In this document: in pieces, positions 43,878-53,401 of the stretch
How positions within the stretch are numbered: position 1 is the first letter of the stretch
How the letters are laid out: each line of letters begins with the position of its first letter
NCBI GenBank assembly: GCA_021773075.1
Contig: JAJFKT010000021.1
Location: 1-64,000 of the forward strand
DNA: 64,000 nt
Direction: 5' to 3'
Source of the DNA: Woeseiaceae bacterium
GTDB lineage: Bacteria > Pseudomonadota > Gammaproteobacteria > Steroidobacterales > Woeseiaceae
Translations under genes and position numbers: made by a program
Notes under the pieces: generated by a model
What the model saw: the letters and a program-made list of their open reading frames with translations, nothing else
Database searches by the model: none
What the model was told of the DNA's origin: nothing

Positions 43878-46800
43878 TCAATCGTCATCATCTTTCTTGC
43901 CTTTCTTGCCTTTCTTGCTTTTCTTGCCTTTCTTGTTGTCGTCGTCGTGATCGTCATCGTCATCGTCATCGTCGTCGTCATCGTCGCAGTCATCATCATC
44001 CTTGCAGAGATACAGGACCAGACCATCGTGGTCTGACGCGCGCAACGTCAATTCGTCGAGCGTACCATCGTCCTCCACCAGTTCTTCGGCCGCATCCGAA
44101 TTACCGCGCGCGAACTCCAGTCCAGTAACGAATTTCGCGAGTTTCCCGCTGGTCATAGCGTGGTCGAGAATTTGCGCGTCGCCGCGCGAACCATCCGCAT
44201 TGAAGCTATCCCTGAAGATGAACGAATAACGCTCGTCCTGCTCGATATTCAAGATCTCGTCCGTCAGGTCCCTGGCCACAAGATCGGGGCAGGCAGCGAG
44301 CGAGCACACGAGACTCTGCGCCGGATCGAAATTGCCCTTGATGATGCCGGCCAGATCGACGAAGCCATCGCTGAATTCAAATGCATTGAAATCGCCGATG
44401 ACAACGAGTTTGACGTTGCGCTTTGCCCGCTGCATGTCCTCCACTTTCTGTGCTACCGACAACGCCTGCTCGAGACGCTTGCGCTGCACTCGTTCGGTTT
44501 CAATACCGCCAAGAGAGCGCATGTGGAGAACCATGACCTTGACTCGCAAGTCATCATCAAGAATGGCGTCAAGCATAAGCGGCGGCCTGTCGTGGAGCGG
44601 CGACGGCGGGTTGTCGAAATTGAAAATTTCGTTCGCTCCGAGCTGAGTGAGGCTCTTGACCTTTACATGATGTTGCACCAGAAAGCCGACGTCGATAGTA
44701 CCGACATCATTGCCCTCGATCAGGTGCGCTGAGTACCTGATCCGGGGATTCAAGGCGTTGACCGCAGCGGCAAGATCCTGCAGGACGCCGAGCTTCTCGG
44801 CTTCCTGCACCGCAAGGATGTCAGGCGATCGCATGATGTCGACGATGTAGCCCGCAAGCTTCGCCAGTCGGCGTGCATATTCATCCGCCGAAACGACGAA
44901 ATCATCGCGAGATCGGCCAAGGACATTGAAGCTCGGTGCATCATCGACATCGTCGAACAGCCTGAATACATTTAGCGAGCCGATTGTTGCTTCGTCGCGT
45001 GTCTGTTCGCGCACCGGTACCGGCAGCGGTGCGTTCTGAACAGTCAGTTCGCTGGGCCAGAATTCATAGTGATTGAACTCGAACCCGATCACGCCAACCG
45101 CACTAAACGTCGACCGTGCCGGAATATTCAGGTTTGGTAATCCAAGCCTGTCAGGGTCGAGCTCAAAGATTTCCGGATTGCCGTCCCAAACCGGGATCGA
45201 AGGCATTGTCGGTATTCCCGGTGTTTCGATTCCAGGCTCGCGGAACGGTCTTGCCGGACCGGCCGTTACATGCACTTCTGCAAAAGGATCGGAGCCGAAC
45301 TCCTGGTTCGAAGCGGCCACGATGCCGGCGGGAATCTCCACCAGCATACCTTCATAGCACTCGTATTCCAGGGCGCAGCTTGGTGCAGTCGGGTCAGGCG
45401 ATGGCCTGGTTTCATTGAACACGATTGGTGCAGGAACCACGCCGCTGCCGATTATCGCTACCGTTGGTGAACCCGTAATTTCCGTAAAGCCGAAGAACTC
45501 CGCCACACGGCCACCAACCTCTACCTCATCACCAACGGCAACGCCCGGCGCTCCGCCTGTGAAAACGAATATGCCGTCTGAGGTATTCGGATTGCCATCA
45601 TCGGGCATTTGCATAAAGAAACCATCAGGAGCCAAAGCCGTAACAACGCCGGTGGTAATGACGCGCTGGCCCTCGAGCGGGCTACTCAAACCGGCGCCCT
45701 GAATATCCCCTACAGTGGCGTCAACCGGGCAACCATCGAATTGCAGGCCGTTGATTTTCGACCCTGGCGAGAAAAGTGCGCCGCCCGAACCACTGGCGAC
45801 ACCATGCTTGACGTACGGCAAATCACCGGTGACGTCGGGGTCGAGGGTGATCGACTGGTTGTCCCCGCCCTCGCTGCCGTACAGCGCGGCGTTCACGTCA
45901 CTGACACCATTACTCAAAATAACGCTGTCGCCGCCATTGTTCATGCTGATGCTACCGCTCGACGCTGTTTGCACAAGACTGTTGCCGAACGTACCTGTTG
46001 GTGTTCCTCCACCAAAGACGACTACGGAGCAGCCATCGAAGACGACCGAACCGCCCGGGAAAATATGTCGCACAGTGAAACCATCGGCCAATGTCCAGCC
46101 CGACACATCAACATCGGTACCGGTGTTGTTGACTATCTCGACAAACTCATCTGCTGAAGAACTTCGAGTGCCATCGCCGTTCGCGTCACCCACATCACCC
46201 GAAGCCGGATCTGCGAGGATTTCATTGATTATCCAAAGCGACGGGCAGCCGCCAAACTGTGAACCGTCTGCCTGTGTTCCCGGTGAGAACAGTGCGCCAG
46301 CAGACGTCGCGATGCTGCTGTGCCGGACCAATGACGGGCCGGTAATGTCCGGATCACGAGTCAGCGACTGGTTGTCGCCTCCCTCGCCGCCGTATGCTGC
46401 TGTCGCCACGTCGGTGACGCCGTCGCTTAATGTCACGCTATCACCGCTGTTGCTCAAGCCCAGCGAGTTGCCGCTGGCTATTTGCACCAGGCTGGCGCCA
46501 AAAGTACCGATGGGACTTGCACCGCCGAACACAACGACTGCGCAACCATCCGGTACAACGCTGCCGGCCGGGAATGTATGGCGCACGCTCGCCCCATCCG
46601 CCAGCGTCCAGCCGGAAATGTCGGCGTCCACTCCGGTTGCATTGACTATCTCGACGAACTCGTCGTCGCCAAAATGGCGCACGCCATCACCGTTCGCATC
46701 ACCGGGGACGCCGCTCGCGGGATCTGCGTGAATCTCGTTGATAATCCATTCCGTCGCGGGTGCTACCGGCGCGCCGGTGCCGGGAGACGCCGCAAATTGA

Positions 46801-48149
46801 TCCCAGGTCTCAGAAAGATTTTCGGACGTCTCATCACTTCCCTGAACGCCACTGCCGCCGCTTTGATTCTCGGTGCCCTCAGCGGAATCGACTCGCTGAA
46901 AGGACTGACCACTTGCGTGAGAGCCAGCGGCAACAACCTCCTGCACTGCAATGGGTGTTTCAGCAGGATAGAAGGACGCGTCACTATCGGCGTCCGGTCC
47001 GTCGACGCCGACACCGGATTTGTCGACACCCTCGGCCTTGTCGCCCCAAACCGCATAGTCGATGTCCTGGACGAGATCGGATGCGCCGTCCCAGGCATAG
47101 AGAATGACAATTTCACCGCTGTCGGACAGGCCTCCCTGTGCGCTGATCGAGCCAGGTAACGCTTCGCGCATATTACTGATGGTATCGGCGCTCACCGCAT
47201 CCTCGTAGAGTTTGTAAGTCGGATCCGTTCCATACGCTGCAAAAAATCCGTCTGAGCCTGCCAGCGAAACGGTCTGGAACTCACCGGCCGCAATTGTTGC
47301 GCCATCCGGGAAACGTGCGTGGAAGTCACCGAAACTACCACCCCCGGCGTTGCTGCCAGTAACGATGTTGTAATAAAAAGTGCCGCCACCTGTGAACGTT
47401 GCGTCAGTGACATACACATCGGACAGATCGATTTCGACTCCCGTTGGATTGTGAATTTCCACGAACTCGCCGCCCGTCGGAGTAACGACAATTTCAGAAA
47501 GCAAGACGTCCGGGGTTGGTACCGGCAAGCTACACGACGAAAAAGCCCCAATCGGAAATGGCGTCGCCGCGCTGGCGTTCGTCGCTTCGCCATCCAACGC
47601 GTTGATTCCGCTAAAGGTCCAGTTGCCACTTGTAAATGTGCTGCCGTCGGGACCGCTGGCATCATTGCGGTAGGCCCAGCCGTCAAGATACTCCCACGCT
47701 GTTCCTGTGCCGTCGGCAATGATGTCACCGAAAACATCGATGACCGAGCCCGACATGAAGAGCTCAATGGCATCGTCACCGTTGATGGAGGCTGCTCCGC
47801 TCGTATGTGCTGGTGCAAAACCAAAGAAACTCGCAAAGCTGCTTGCCTCTGATGCCACGTGGATGAAAGTGCCAGCACTTACCGGACCGGCCGGAAACGT
47901 GAATTCTTCGATGCCGCCGCCATTGCCGTTGTTTGCAGAGCCGATACTGTAAATGCTCAGGTCCGGAATGTCGTTGAGGACGCAGAGCTCGACGGCCTTC
48001 GGCACGCCGCCAGTAAGCGGGCCATCCACCACACCAGTGATCACGACGTCCTGTGCGCCGGCTTGCGTCGATGCCGCCATTAGTAGCAGGGCGAAGGATG
48101 AAAGAATCGAAACTGCCGGTCGGTGCGAAGAACGAAGTTGGTGAATCAT
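43878..48149 (-). CDS. Large secreted nuclease with lamin-tail-like repeats and EEP domain
   Basis: About 1423 residues, starting at MIHQLRSSHRPAVS (48149) with a signal peptide ending AGA-Q. The N-terminal domain (VVITGVVDGPLTGGVPKAVELCVLNDIPD … NGDDAIELF) is typical of ExeM-type extracellular nucleases. Three lamin-tail-like domains follow, two of them nearly identical (INEIHADPASGVPGDANGDG / INEILADPASGDVGDANGDG). Next come an OB-like domain (LEGQRVITTGVVTALAPDGFFMQ) and an endonuclease/exonuclease/phosphatase domain (TIGSLNVFRLFDD, VIGDFNAFEFSDG, LDHAMTS, SDHDGLVL). The tail is extreme: about 20 Asp, a His, then KKGKKSKKGKKGKKDDDD. It probably degrades extracellular DNA. Confidence 0.88.
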   Translation of the reverse strand: MIHQLRSSHRPAVSILSSFALLLMAASTQAGAQDVVITGVVDGPLTGGVPKAVELCVLNDIPDLSIYSIGSANNGNGGGIEEFTFPAGPVSAGTFIHVASEASSFASFFGFAPAHTSGAASINGDDAIELFMSGSVIDVFGDIIADGTGTAWEYLDGWAYRNDASGPDGSTFTSGNWTFSGINALDGEATNASAATPFPIGAFSSCSLPVPTPDVLLSEIVVTPTGGEFVEIHNPTGVEIDLSDVYVTDATFTGGGTFYYNIVTGSNAGGGSFGDFHARFPDGATIAAGEFQTVSLAGSDGFFAAYGTDPTYKLYEDAVSADTISNMREALPGSISAQGGLSDSGEIVILYAWDGASDLVQDIDYAVWGDKAEGVDKSGVGVDGPDADSDASFYPAETPIAVQEVVAAGSHASGQSFQRVDSAEGTENQSGGSGVQGSDETSENLSETWDQFAASPGTGAPVAPATEWIINEIHADPASGVPGDANGDGVRHFGDDEFVEIVNATGVDADISGWTLADGASVRHTFPAGSVVPDGCAVVVFGGASPIGTFGASLVQIASGNSLGLSNSGDSVTLSDGVTDVATAAYGGEGGDNQSLTRDPDITGPSLVRHSSIATSAGALFSPGTQADGSQFGGCPSLWIINEILADPASGDVGDANGDGTRSSSADEFVEIVNNTGTDVDVSGWTLADGFTVRHIFPGGSVVFDGCSVVVFGGGTPTGTFGNSLVQTASSGSISMNNGGDSVILSNGVSDVNAALYGSEGGDNQSITLDPDVTGDLPYVKHGVASGSGGALFSPGSKINGLQFDGCPVDATVGDIQGAGLSSPLEGQRVITTGVVTALAPDGFFMQMPDDGNPNTSDGIFVFTGGAPGVAVGDEVEVGGRVAEFFGFTEITGSPTVAIIGSGVVPAPIVFNETRPSPDPTAPSCALEYECYEGMLVEIPAGIVAASNQEFGSDPFAEVHVTAGPARPFREPGIETPGIPTMPSIPVWDGNPEIFELDPDRLGLPNLNIPARSTFSAVGVIGFEFNHYEFWPSELTVQNAPLPVPVREQTRDEATIGSLNVFRLFDDVDDAPSFNVLGRSRDDFVVSADEYARRLAKLAGYIVDIMRSPDILAVQEAEKLGVLQDLAAAVNALNPRIRYSAHLIEGNDVGTIDVGFLVQHHVKVKSLTQLGANEIFNFDNPPSPLHDRPPLMLDAILDDDLRVKVMVLHMRSLGGIETERVQRKRLEQALSVAQKVEDMQRAKRNVKLVVIGDFNAFEFSDGFVDLAGIIKGNFDPAQSLVCSLAACPDLVARDLTDEILNIEQDERYSFIFRDSFNADGSRGDAQILDHAMTSGKLAKFVTGLEFARGNSDAAEELVEDDGTLDELTLRASDHDGLVLYLCKDDDDCDDDDDDDDDDDDHDDDNKKGKKSKKGKKGKKDDDD

Positions 48150-48603
48150 GTTGGCGCCTCTCTTACTAGTATTATTCGACAGAGTTTTGGCCTGGCATCC
48201 GCTTTGTGCACGAATACCCTGATTATAGACAAATGGTGGATACTGACAACTTAACAGTAGCTGAGTAACAACGGGTGATGAACAAACGTTTATCGCTGTA
48301 CAAACGTCACCGATTCCCGCCAAACGTTATCGATTATTCCGAGCGCGAAGCCTGCCCTTGGGGTACGACGCGCCTTTGTGTCTTGAAAATGTGCTACGGC
48401 CAGATAATCAATGCCGTCATAGAGAATCGCACGAGCGAGGAAGTTAATTTGCCAGTACCCACACGGGCCCTATCTTATGCCGCTTTGCCTGCGAAACTGC
48501 GTAAAAGCGAATAGAGGAATATACTGACAACCTACCCGCACTTGAGTGCTAACGCGTAAACTGAACGGCCTAATAATTGGCTGAGAATATTTAGGAGTAC
48601 ATT
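48150..48603. other. Non-coding region between nuclease and DUF4412-like gene
   Basis: The gap of about 450 bases holds the divergent promoters. The motif CAAACGT recurs at 48283, 48301 and 48321, spaced 18 and 20 bases, each followed within a few bases by a CG. These could be regulator sites. A TTAGGAG ribosome site precedes the GTG at 48604. No RNA gene is evident. Confidence 0.45.
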
Positions 48604-49419
48604 GTGAGAATTCTGAAATCGAGTTGCTTAGCGTTTCTATTCGTTGCCTCGCACGTATCGGCAGGCGTCGTGTTCGAAATTGAGACAAAGGATCACACGT
48701 CCGGTGATTCGGGTGCTGTACAGGCTTTCGTTGGCGGAGAAAACATGAAAATGTTGATCACATCCAGCGACAGCACCGACAAGAACGAGATGATTTTTCG
48801 TGGTGACAGGCGAGAAATGATCGTCATCCATCACGGTGACAAAAGCTACATGCTTATCGATGAAGCGATGATCGAGTCCATCGGCGAGCGCTTAAGTGGT
48901 GTTGAAGAACAGATGCGAGAGGCACTCAAGAATGTTCCGCCGGAGCAGCGTGCAATGATGGAAGAAATGATGAAAGGGCGCATGCCACCACAAGCCGCCA
49001 GTGCGGTGCGGTCCAAATTAGAGCTCCGACGCACTAGTGAGAGTGGTAGCAAAAACGGTTATCCCTGTGTGAAGTATGAAGCTACACGCGATGGTCGGAA
49101 GGTCCGTGACATATGGGTTACCCAATGGGATAACGTCGAAGGTGGGGATGAAGCGGCCGAGGCATTCGAGGCAATGGCCGAGTTCTTTGTACAGATGCGC
49201 GATTCAATGCCGAATTTCGGCCAAGATGAAAGCGCCAACGACAACCCATTTGAGCACATGAAAGAGATGAACGGTTTTCCTGTGCTGACTTATGAATATG
49301 GCACCGACGGGTCCGTACAAAACGAAAGCCTATTGAGTTCTTCGACACGCCGATCAGTGGCCCCTGAAGAGTTCGATCCGCCATCAGGCTACACGCAGCG
49401 ACAAATGATGCCGAACTAG
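48604..49419 (+). CDS. Exported DUF4412-like protein
   Basis: A 271-residue protein with a signal peptide (1-20, VSA-G). The mature part contains VFEIETKDHTSGDSGAVQAFVGGENMKM, then MIFRGDRREMIVIHHGDKSYMLIDEA, a helical Met/Glu-rich stretch, and KYEATRDGRKVRDIWVTQWDNV. This matches the DUF4412-type periplasmic proteins of unknown function. The start is GTG 48604 behind TTAGGAG. Its end overlaps the convergent PIN-like gene by 4 bases. Confidence 0.75.
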   Translation: MRILKSSCLAFLFVASHVSAGVVFEIETKDHTSGDSGAVQAFVGGENMKMLITSSDSTDKNEMIFRGDRREMIVIHHGDKSYMLIDEAMIESIGERLSGVEEQMREALKNVPPEQRAMMEEMMKGRMPPQAASAVRSKLELRRTSESGSKNGYPCVKYEATRDGRKVRDIWVTQWDNVEGGDEAAEAFEAMAEFFVQMRDSMPNFGQDESANDNPFEHMKEMNGFPVLTYEYGTDGSVQNESLLSSSTRRSVAPEEFDPPSGYTQRQMMPN

Positions 49420-49880
49420 GGCAGCACGCTCGAACGCGGGTTCGTTATTCCCTCTATGTATGAGCGCAGATCTTCTTTCGTCGTTCTGGCGGAATACGAG
49501 GTTCGCACGGGACAAAGAACCGTTTTGTAGGAAGCACCGTGAAACGGTCCGGTGGAGGAAGGAAACGTCTTCGGGAGTTTGGAAAACTCCATGAAAACTT
49601 CGTTACTTGTTACAGCTTCAATTTGACCTCGTTTCGCGAGCTTGGCAACGTCTTCGACCAGATTTCGCTCTCTGCGATCATCTACGGCAATGTTCGCTTC
49701 ATCATTTAGATTTCTTTCTATAATCGGAACGAATCCACCGGTCTGGTTGCCCTCAGAATCATATATTTTCTTGTGCTTGCCGAATACAGATGTTCGGATA
49801 GCACTCTTGAATATGCTTGTATCCATGAAGACACGCGGTGGGGTCAATTTCAACTGTCCCATATTTCTGTCGCTACCCAT
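49416..49880 (-). CDS. PIN-domain-like protein, possibly truncated
   Basis: About 154 residues from ATG 49880 (MGSDRNMGQL), though the frame is open to 49982. RVFMDTSIFKSAIRTSVFG has the first acidic residue of the PIN nuclease fold, and AVTSNEVFMEFSKLPKT the second. The usual third and fourth acidic positions are not clear, and the C-terminus departs from the family, so it may be truncated. PIN domains are RNases or DNases in toxin and RNA-quality pathways. It is divergent from the Clp–RF fusion gene. Confidence 0.5.
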   Translation of the reverse strand: MGSDRNMGQLKLTPPRVFMDTSIFKSAIRTSVFGKHKKIYDSEGNQTGGFVPIIERNLNDEANIAVDDRRERNLVEDVAKLAKRGQIEAVTSNEVFMEFSKLPKTFPSSTGPFHGASYKTVLCPVRTSYSARTTKEDLRSYIEGITNPRSSVLP

Positions 49881-49960
49881 TGGCATCCAATTCCGAGCGC
49901 GACTGCTGTTCCTGATATGATTCTTGTCGTCGAAAGAAAAATACCAAGAATCATCCCAAT

Positions 49961-52900
49961 ATGCCTGACGCAATATTCCCAATCATTCTGATACTCGCGT
50001 TCCTGGGTGCCCTTGCTATCGTTACGAGCACTCAGTTCAAGCGCGCTGAAAAGAAGGTCAGCAACGCCAGTCTCTCGCAAGCTTCAATAGGTGAGCTCTC
50101 CGACCTCGCGGAGAAAATGGAGAAGATGGCTGATAATTCGGCACACCCAACGGACCTTCTAACGAACGACGATTTCCGACGTGCGATTGAACTGCTATCC
50201 GCTAAGTCCGCGTCGATCGAACAAGCGTCGAACTATGCATTGGGCGCAAATTGGATTCTAGCGTGTGCAGCGTACGAAGCGTTGTCGCATCGTGATGGCA
50301 CCGAAGCATTTGTTGGCAAAGCACTCAAAGACGCCCGCTCAGTGGGTCCGTGGCCCTTTTTCTTCCTTCTCAAATTTGTCGAAGCACAAGCAAGCGAACC
50401 AGTTGCTGGGCGGGTCATCGCTGCGGCGCAAAGTTGGTGGAAGAACAGTGCGCCGCTAACCGAAGCGCTCCAAAAGTATCTCGAGCGGCGTCTGGCAGAC
50501 AAGGAAGATATCGATGTTGGAACACCCTACGGTGAATTGAAGCCTGATGACAAACAAAAGGTCCGGGATTTTGTGGATACGTTGCCGGACGCGATAAAGA
50601 CTGAGATCAAGAAAGGGCTGGATGAATACGACAGCCAGAACGTCGACGAGAAATACCTGCGTACCGTTGGCGAGATTCTGCGTGAGGAGCAGATTAGCGA
50701 GCCTGTCTTTGAGTCGCGGCAAATGTCGCAACTGCTGTCGGACATGCAGGCAGAGGTGTCGTCGGGCGCGCCAAAATCTATCTTGGTCGTAGGCCCGGCG
50801 GGTGTTGGCAAGACCGCATTGCGTCGCTGTTTCGCCAAGGGACTAAAAAAAGCCGGTTGGACGATCTTTAGAACGTCCGGATCAAACATCATCGCCGACA
50901 AGATATACATCGGTCAGGTCGAAGGACAAATCAAGAAGCTGACGAAAAACGCAAGTGCTGCGAAACGAGTAACGCTCTACGTTGATCGAATGGGTGATCT
51001 GGCCGACTACGGCAGGACCTCAAAGAACGATAGCTCGGTGTTGGATCAACTGTGGCCATCCATCGAAAATCGAACTGTGTTCATGCTCACGGAAACCTCA
51101 CAAAGCGGATTGCAGGCGATGGCGCGCAAATACCCATCACTCGCGACTGTATTCAGGATCGTCAACATGCAGGCCGTTGACGAGACAGAAGCACGAACGA
51201 TGGCCGGTGATCTTCTGGCTCACCTGTGTGGAACAGTCGAAGAGAGCCGGCGATCGGAGGTGCTTTCGGAGTCGATGCAGCTGTCACAACAGTTCCTGTC
51301 TCACAAGAGTTTACCCGGCAGCGTGATGTCCCTGCTGGAGTTGGCGGTTGCGCGTGCGCGTCGTGATGGTGAAAACGTACCCGGTCGGGAACACGTATTG
51401 GGAGCACTGAGCCAGGTGTCCGGATTGCCGCGCGAAGTTTTGGACGATCGGCAGCAGCTGGATATTGAAGGCGTTCGGCAGTCATTTCGCCGCAAGGTTA
51501 TCGGGCAGGACAATGCGGTCAATTGCCTTGTTGAGCGAATTGCTATGCTCAAGGCAGGTTTGACGGATCCCACCCGGCCAGTCGGTGTGTTTCTGTTTGC
51601 CGGTCCGACCGGAACCGGTAAAACAGAAATTGCCAAAACCCTGGCAGAAATGTTGTTCGGATCACCGGAGCAAATGATTCGCCTGGATATGAGCGAATAT
51701 CAGGATGCGGATTCCGGTTGGCGCTTGCTGGGACACAGCAACAAGGAAATCGACAACGGATCGCTTGTTGCGCGCATCCGACAGGAACCGTTTTCAGTGG
51801 TGTTACTGGATGAATTCGAGAAGGCGCATCACAAGATTTGGGACATATTCCTGCAGGTATTTGACGATGGCCGCCTGTCGGACTCGAAGGGTGAGGCGGC
51901 GGACTTTCGGCACGCGATCATCATCTTGACATCAAATCTTGGGGCCAAGATCAGTAACGAGGCGGGCGTTGGATTTACGAGCCGGCGGGGCGCGTTCTCA
52001 CCGGATGACGTAATGCGAACGGTCAATCGAACCTTTCGGCGTGAGTTCGTAAACCGATTGGACAGAGTTGTCGTGTTCAACCCGCTCGGCCGGGATGTGA
52101 TGCGAGCGATTTTACAGAAAGAACTGAAGCAGGCACTCGGACGTCGCGGTTTACGAACCAAGCAGTGGGCGGTGGAGTGGGAAGACTCTGCGGTTGAATT
52201 TCTTCTGGACGAAGGGTTCACGCCAGACCTTGGTGCGCGACCTTTGCGTCGCGCTATTGAGCGGCATCTGCTGTCGCCGCTGTCGATGACCATGGTGCAG
52301 AACAAGGTGCCCGATGGTGAGCAGTTCCTGTTCATCCGCAGCAACGGTGAGGATCTACAGGTTGAGTTCATCGATCCTGATGCCGAGATTGGAGATGCCC
52401 CTGTTTCTGATACCCCTGTCTCTGATGCAGGTGAAACGGCCGAGGGCAGTTTGTCGAACCTCCTTTTGTCGTCGGTTGTACCGCCGGAGGCAGTAGAGTA
52501 CTTGCTGGGCGAAATGGATGCCGTTCAAGAACGTGTTGGTGGTGAAGCATGGGAGACTGAAAAATCGGCGTTGATTTCGCAGATGAGTGAGAACGGATTC
52601 TGGGAGCGGGAAGATCGGTACGTGGTACTCGATCGGATCGAACTTGCCGACAGATTGGACTCCGCCTCATCAATACTCGCTTCATTAGCGGAGCGCTTGC
52701 GCGGGCACGGAAAGAGCACGAAGTTGGTCAGGAGTATCGCGAATCGCATTTACGTGTTGCGCGAGGGATTCAGAGACTACGATGAGCGGCGCCCGACACA
52801 GGCGATCATTGGCGTTCGCTTAGTGACCGACGATGCGATGCGAGCCGGGGCAAAAGCATTTCGCGATAGCCTTGTGAACATGTACCAGGAATGGGCAAAA

Positions 52901-53290
52901 GCGCGGGGAATGCGTTTGCGCGTGCTGGATTCTTCGAGCAGTCGCTACGAAGCACTGTTCTTGATTTCTGGATTTGGTAGTTACGGCATTTTGGTGCTCG
53001 AATCGGGATTGCACGTGAACGAGGTTCCAGCCAATGAATCCAAGTTCGATCGTATTCGTGCACGTGTCCAGGTCGCCCCGGTGCCCGTCAACGGCTCCGC
53101 TCAGAACAGCAAAGTTAACAATGAGGCGACGAATATTCTCGATGGTGGCAGTGATCAAAAGGTCGTAGTTGTCAGACGATATCGAGAGAACCCGTCGCCT
53201 TTAGTCCGTGATAGCGTCCGTAGCTGGCGGACGGGGAGGCTGGATCAAGTCCTCGGCGGCCATTTTGATGTCATAGGCATGGGTCGTTAA
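49961..53290 (+). CDS. Membrane-anchored ClpA/ClpC-type AAA+ protein fused to a GGQ-less RF2-like domain
   Basis: A 1109-residue protein. Residues 5-22 are a membrane segment. AAA module 1 has Walker A GPAGVGKT (278-285) but a degraded Walker B (LYVDRMG for the usual DE). AAA module 2 is canonical: Walker A GPTGTGKTE near 548, Walker B VVLLDEFEKAH near 613, sensor ILTSNLG, and GVGF near 669 in the position of the ClpP-docking loop. From about 849 the sequence resembles peptide chain release factor 2: a PCRF-like segment (GFWEREDRYVVLDRIELADRL), FRDSLVNMYQEWAKARGMRLRVLD, YGILVLESGLH, and an RF2-like C-terminus (RRYRENPSPLVRDSVRSWRTG … QVLGGHFD). The GGQ-containing domain is absent. It may act at ribosomes as an unfoldase. 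Confidence 0.85.
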   Translation: MPDAIFPIILILAFLGALAIVTSTQFKRAEKKVSNASLSQASIGELSDLAEKMEKMADNSAHPTDLLTNDDFRRAIELLSAKSASIEQASNYALGANWILACAAYEALSHRDGTEAFVGKALKDARSVGPWPFFFLLKFVEAQASEPVAGRVIAAAQSWWKNSAPLTEALQKYLERRLADKEDIDVGTPYGELKPDDKQKVRDFVDTLPDAIKTEIKKGLDEYDSQNVDEKYLRTVGEILREEQISEPVFESRQMSQLLSDMQAEVSSGAPKSILVVGPAGVGKTALRRCFAKGLKKAGWTIFRTSGSNIIADKIYIGQVEGQIKKLTKNASAAKRVTLYVDRMGDLADYGRTSKNDSSVLDQLWPSIENRTVFMLTETSQSGLQAMARKYPSLATVFRIVNMQAVDETEARTMAGDLLAHLCGTVEESRRSEVLSESMQLSQQFLSHKSLPGSVMSLLELAVARARRDGENVPGREHVLGALSQVSGLPREVLDDRQQLDIEGVRQSFRRKVIGQDNAVNCLVERIAMLKAGLTDPTRPVGVFLFAGPTGTGKTEIAKTLAEMLFGSPEQMIRLDMSEYQDADSGWRLLGHSNKEIDNGSLVARIRQEPFSVVLLDEFEKAHHKIWDIFLQVFDDGRLSDSKGEAADFRHAIIILTSNLGAKISNEAGVGFTSRRGAFSPDDVMRTVNRTFRREFVNRLDRVVVFNPLGRDVMRAILQKELKQALGRRGLRTKQWAVEWEDSAVEFLLDEGFTPDLGARPLRRAIERHLLSPLSMTMVQNKVPDGEQFLFIRSNGEDLQVEFIDPDAEIGDAPVSDTPVSDAGETAEGSLSNLLLSSVVPPEAVEYLLGEMDAVQERVGGEAWETEKSALISQMSENGFWEREDRYVVLDRIELADRLDSASSILASLAERLRGHGKSTKLVRSIANRIYVLREGFRDYDERRPTQAIIGVRLVTDDAMRAGAKAFRDSLVNMYQEWAKARGMRLRVLDSSSSRYEALFLISGFGSYGILVLESGLHVNEVPANESKFDRIRARVQVAPVPVNGSAQNSKVNNEATNILDGGSDQKVVVVRRYRENPSPLVRDSVRSWRTGRLDQVLGGHFDVIGMGR

Positions 53291-53301
53291 TCGATCCACG
53301 T

Positions 53302-53375
53302 GGGTCCTGGCGGATCGTCGTCACCGGAGGACTGAAACACGTAGCGGAAGGAATGTCGTTGTACCCGACAACGGA
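53302..53375 (-). pseudogene. 74-bp fragment of a LacI-family gene
   Basis: The minus strand encodes VVGYNDIPSATCFSPPVTTI, matching IPSAAYFSPSVTTI of the intact LacI-type gene at 54524-54597. The two stretches differ at 7 of 74 bases. It is a remnant of a duplicated regulator, not a gene. Confidence 0.75.
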
Positions 53376-53401
53376 AGCCACCATTGCGATGACGCCTCTC
53401 C

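Noticed and set aside
45715..46731. 338-codon plus-strand open frame with many Pro/Ser/Thr
   Set aside because: It mirrors the repeats of the nuclease on the other strand; composition is that of a shadow frame.
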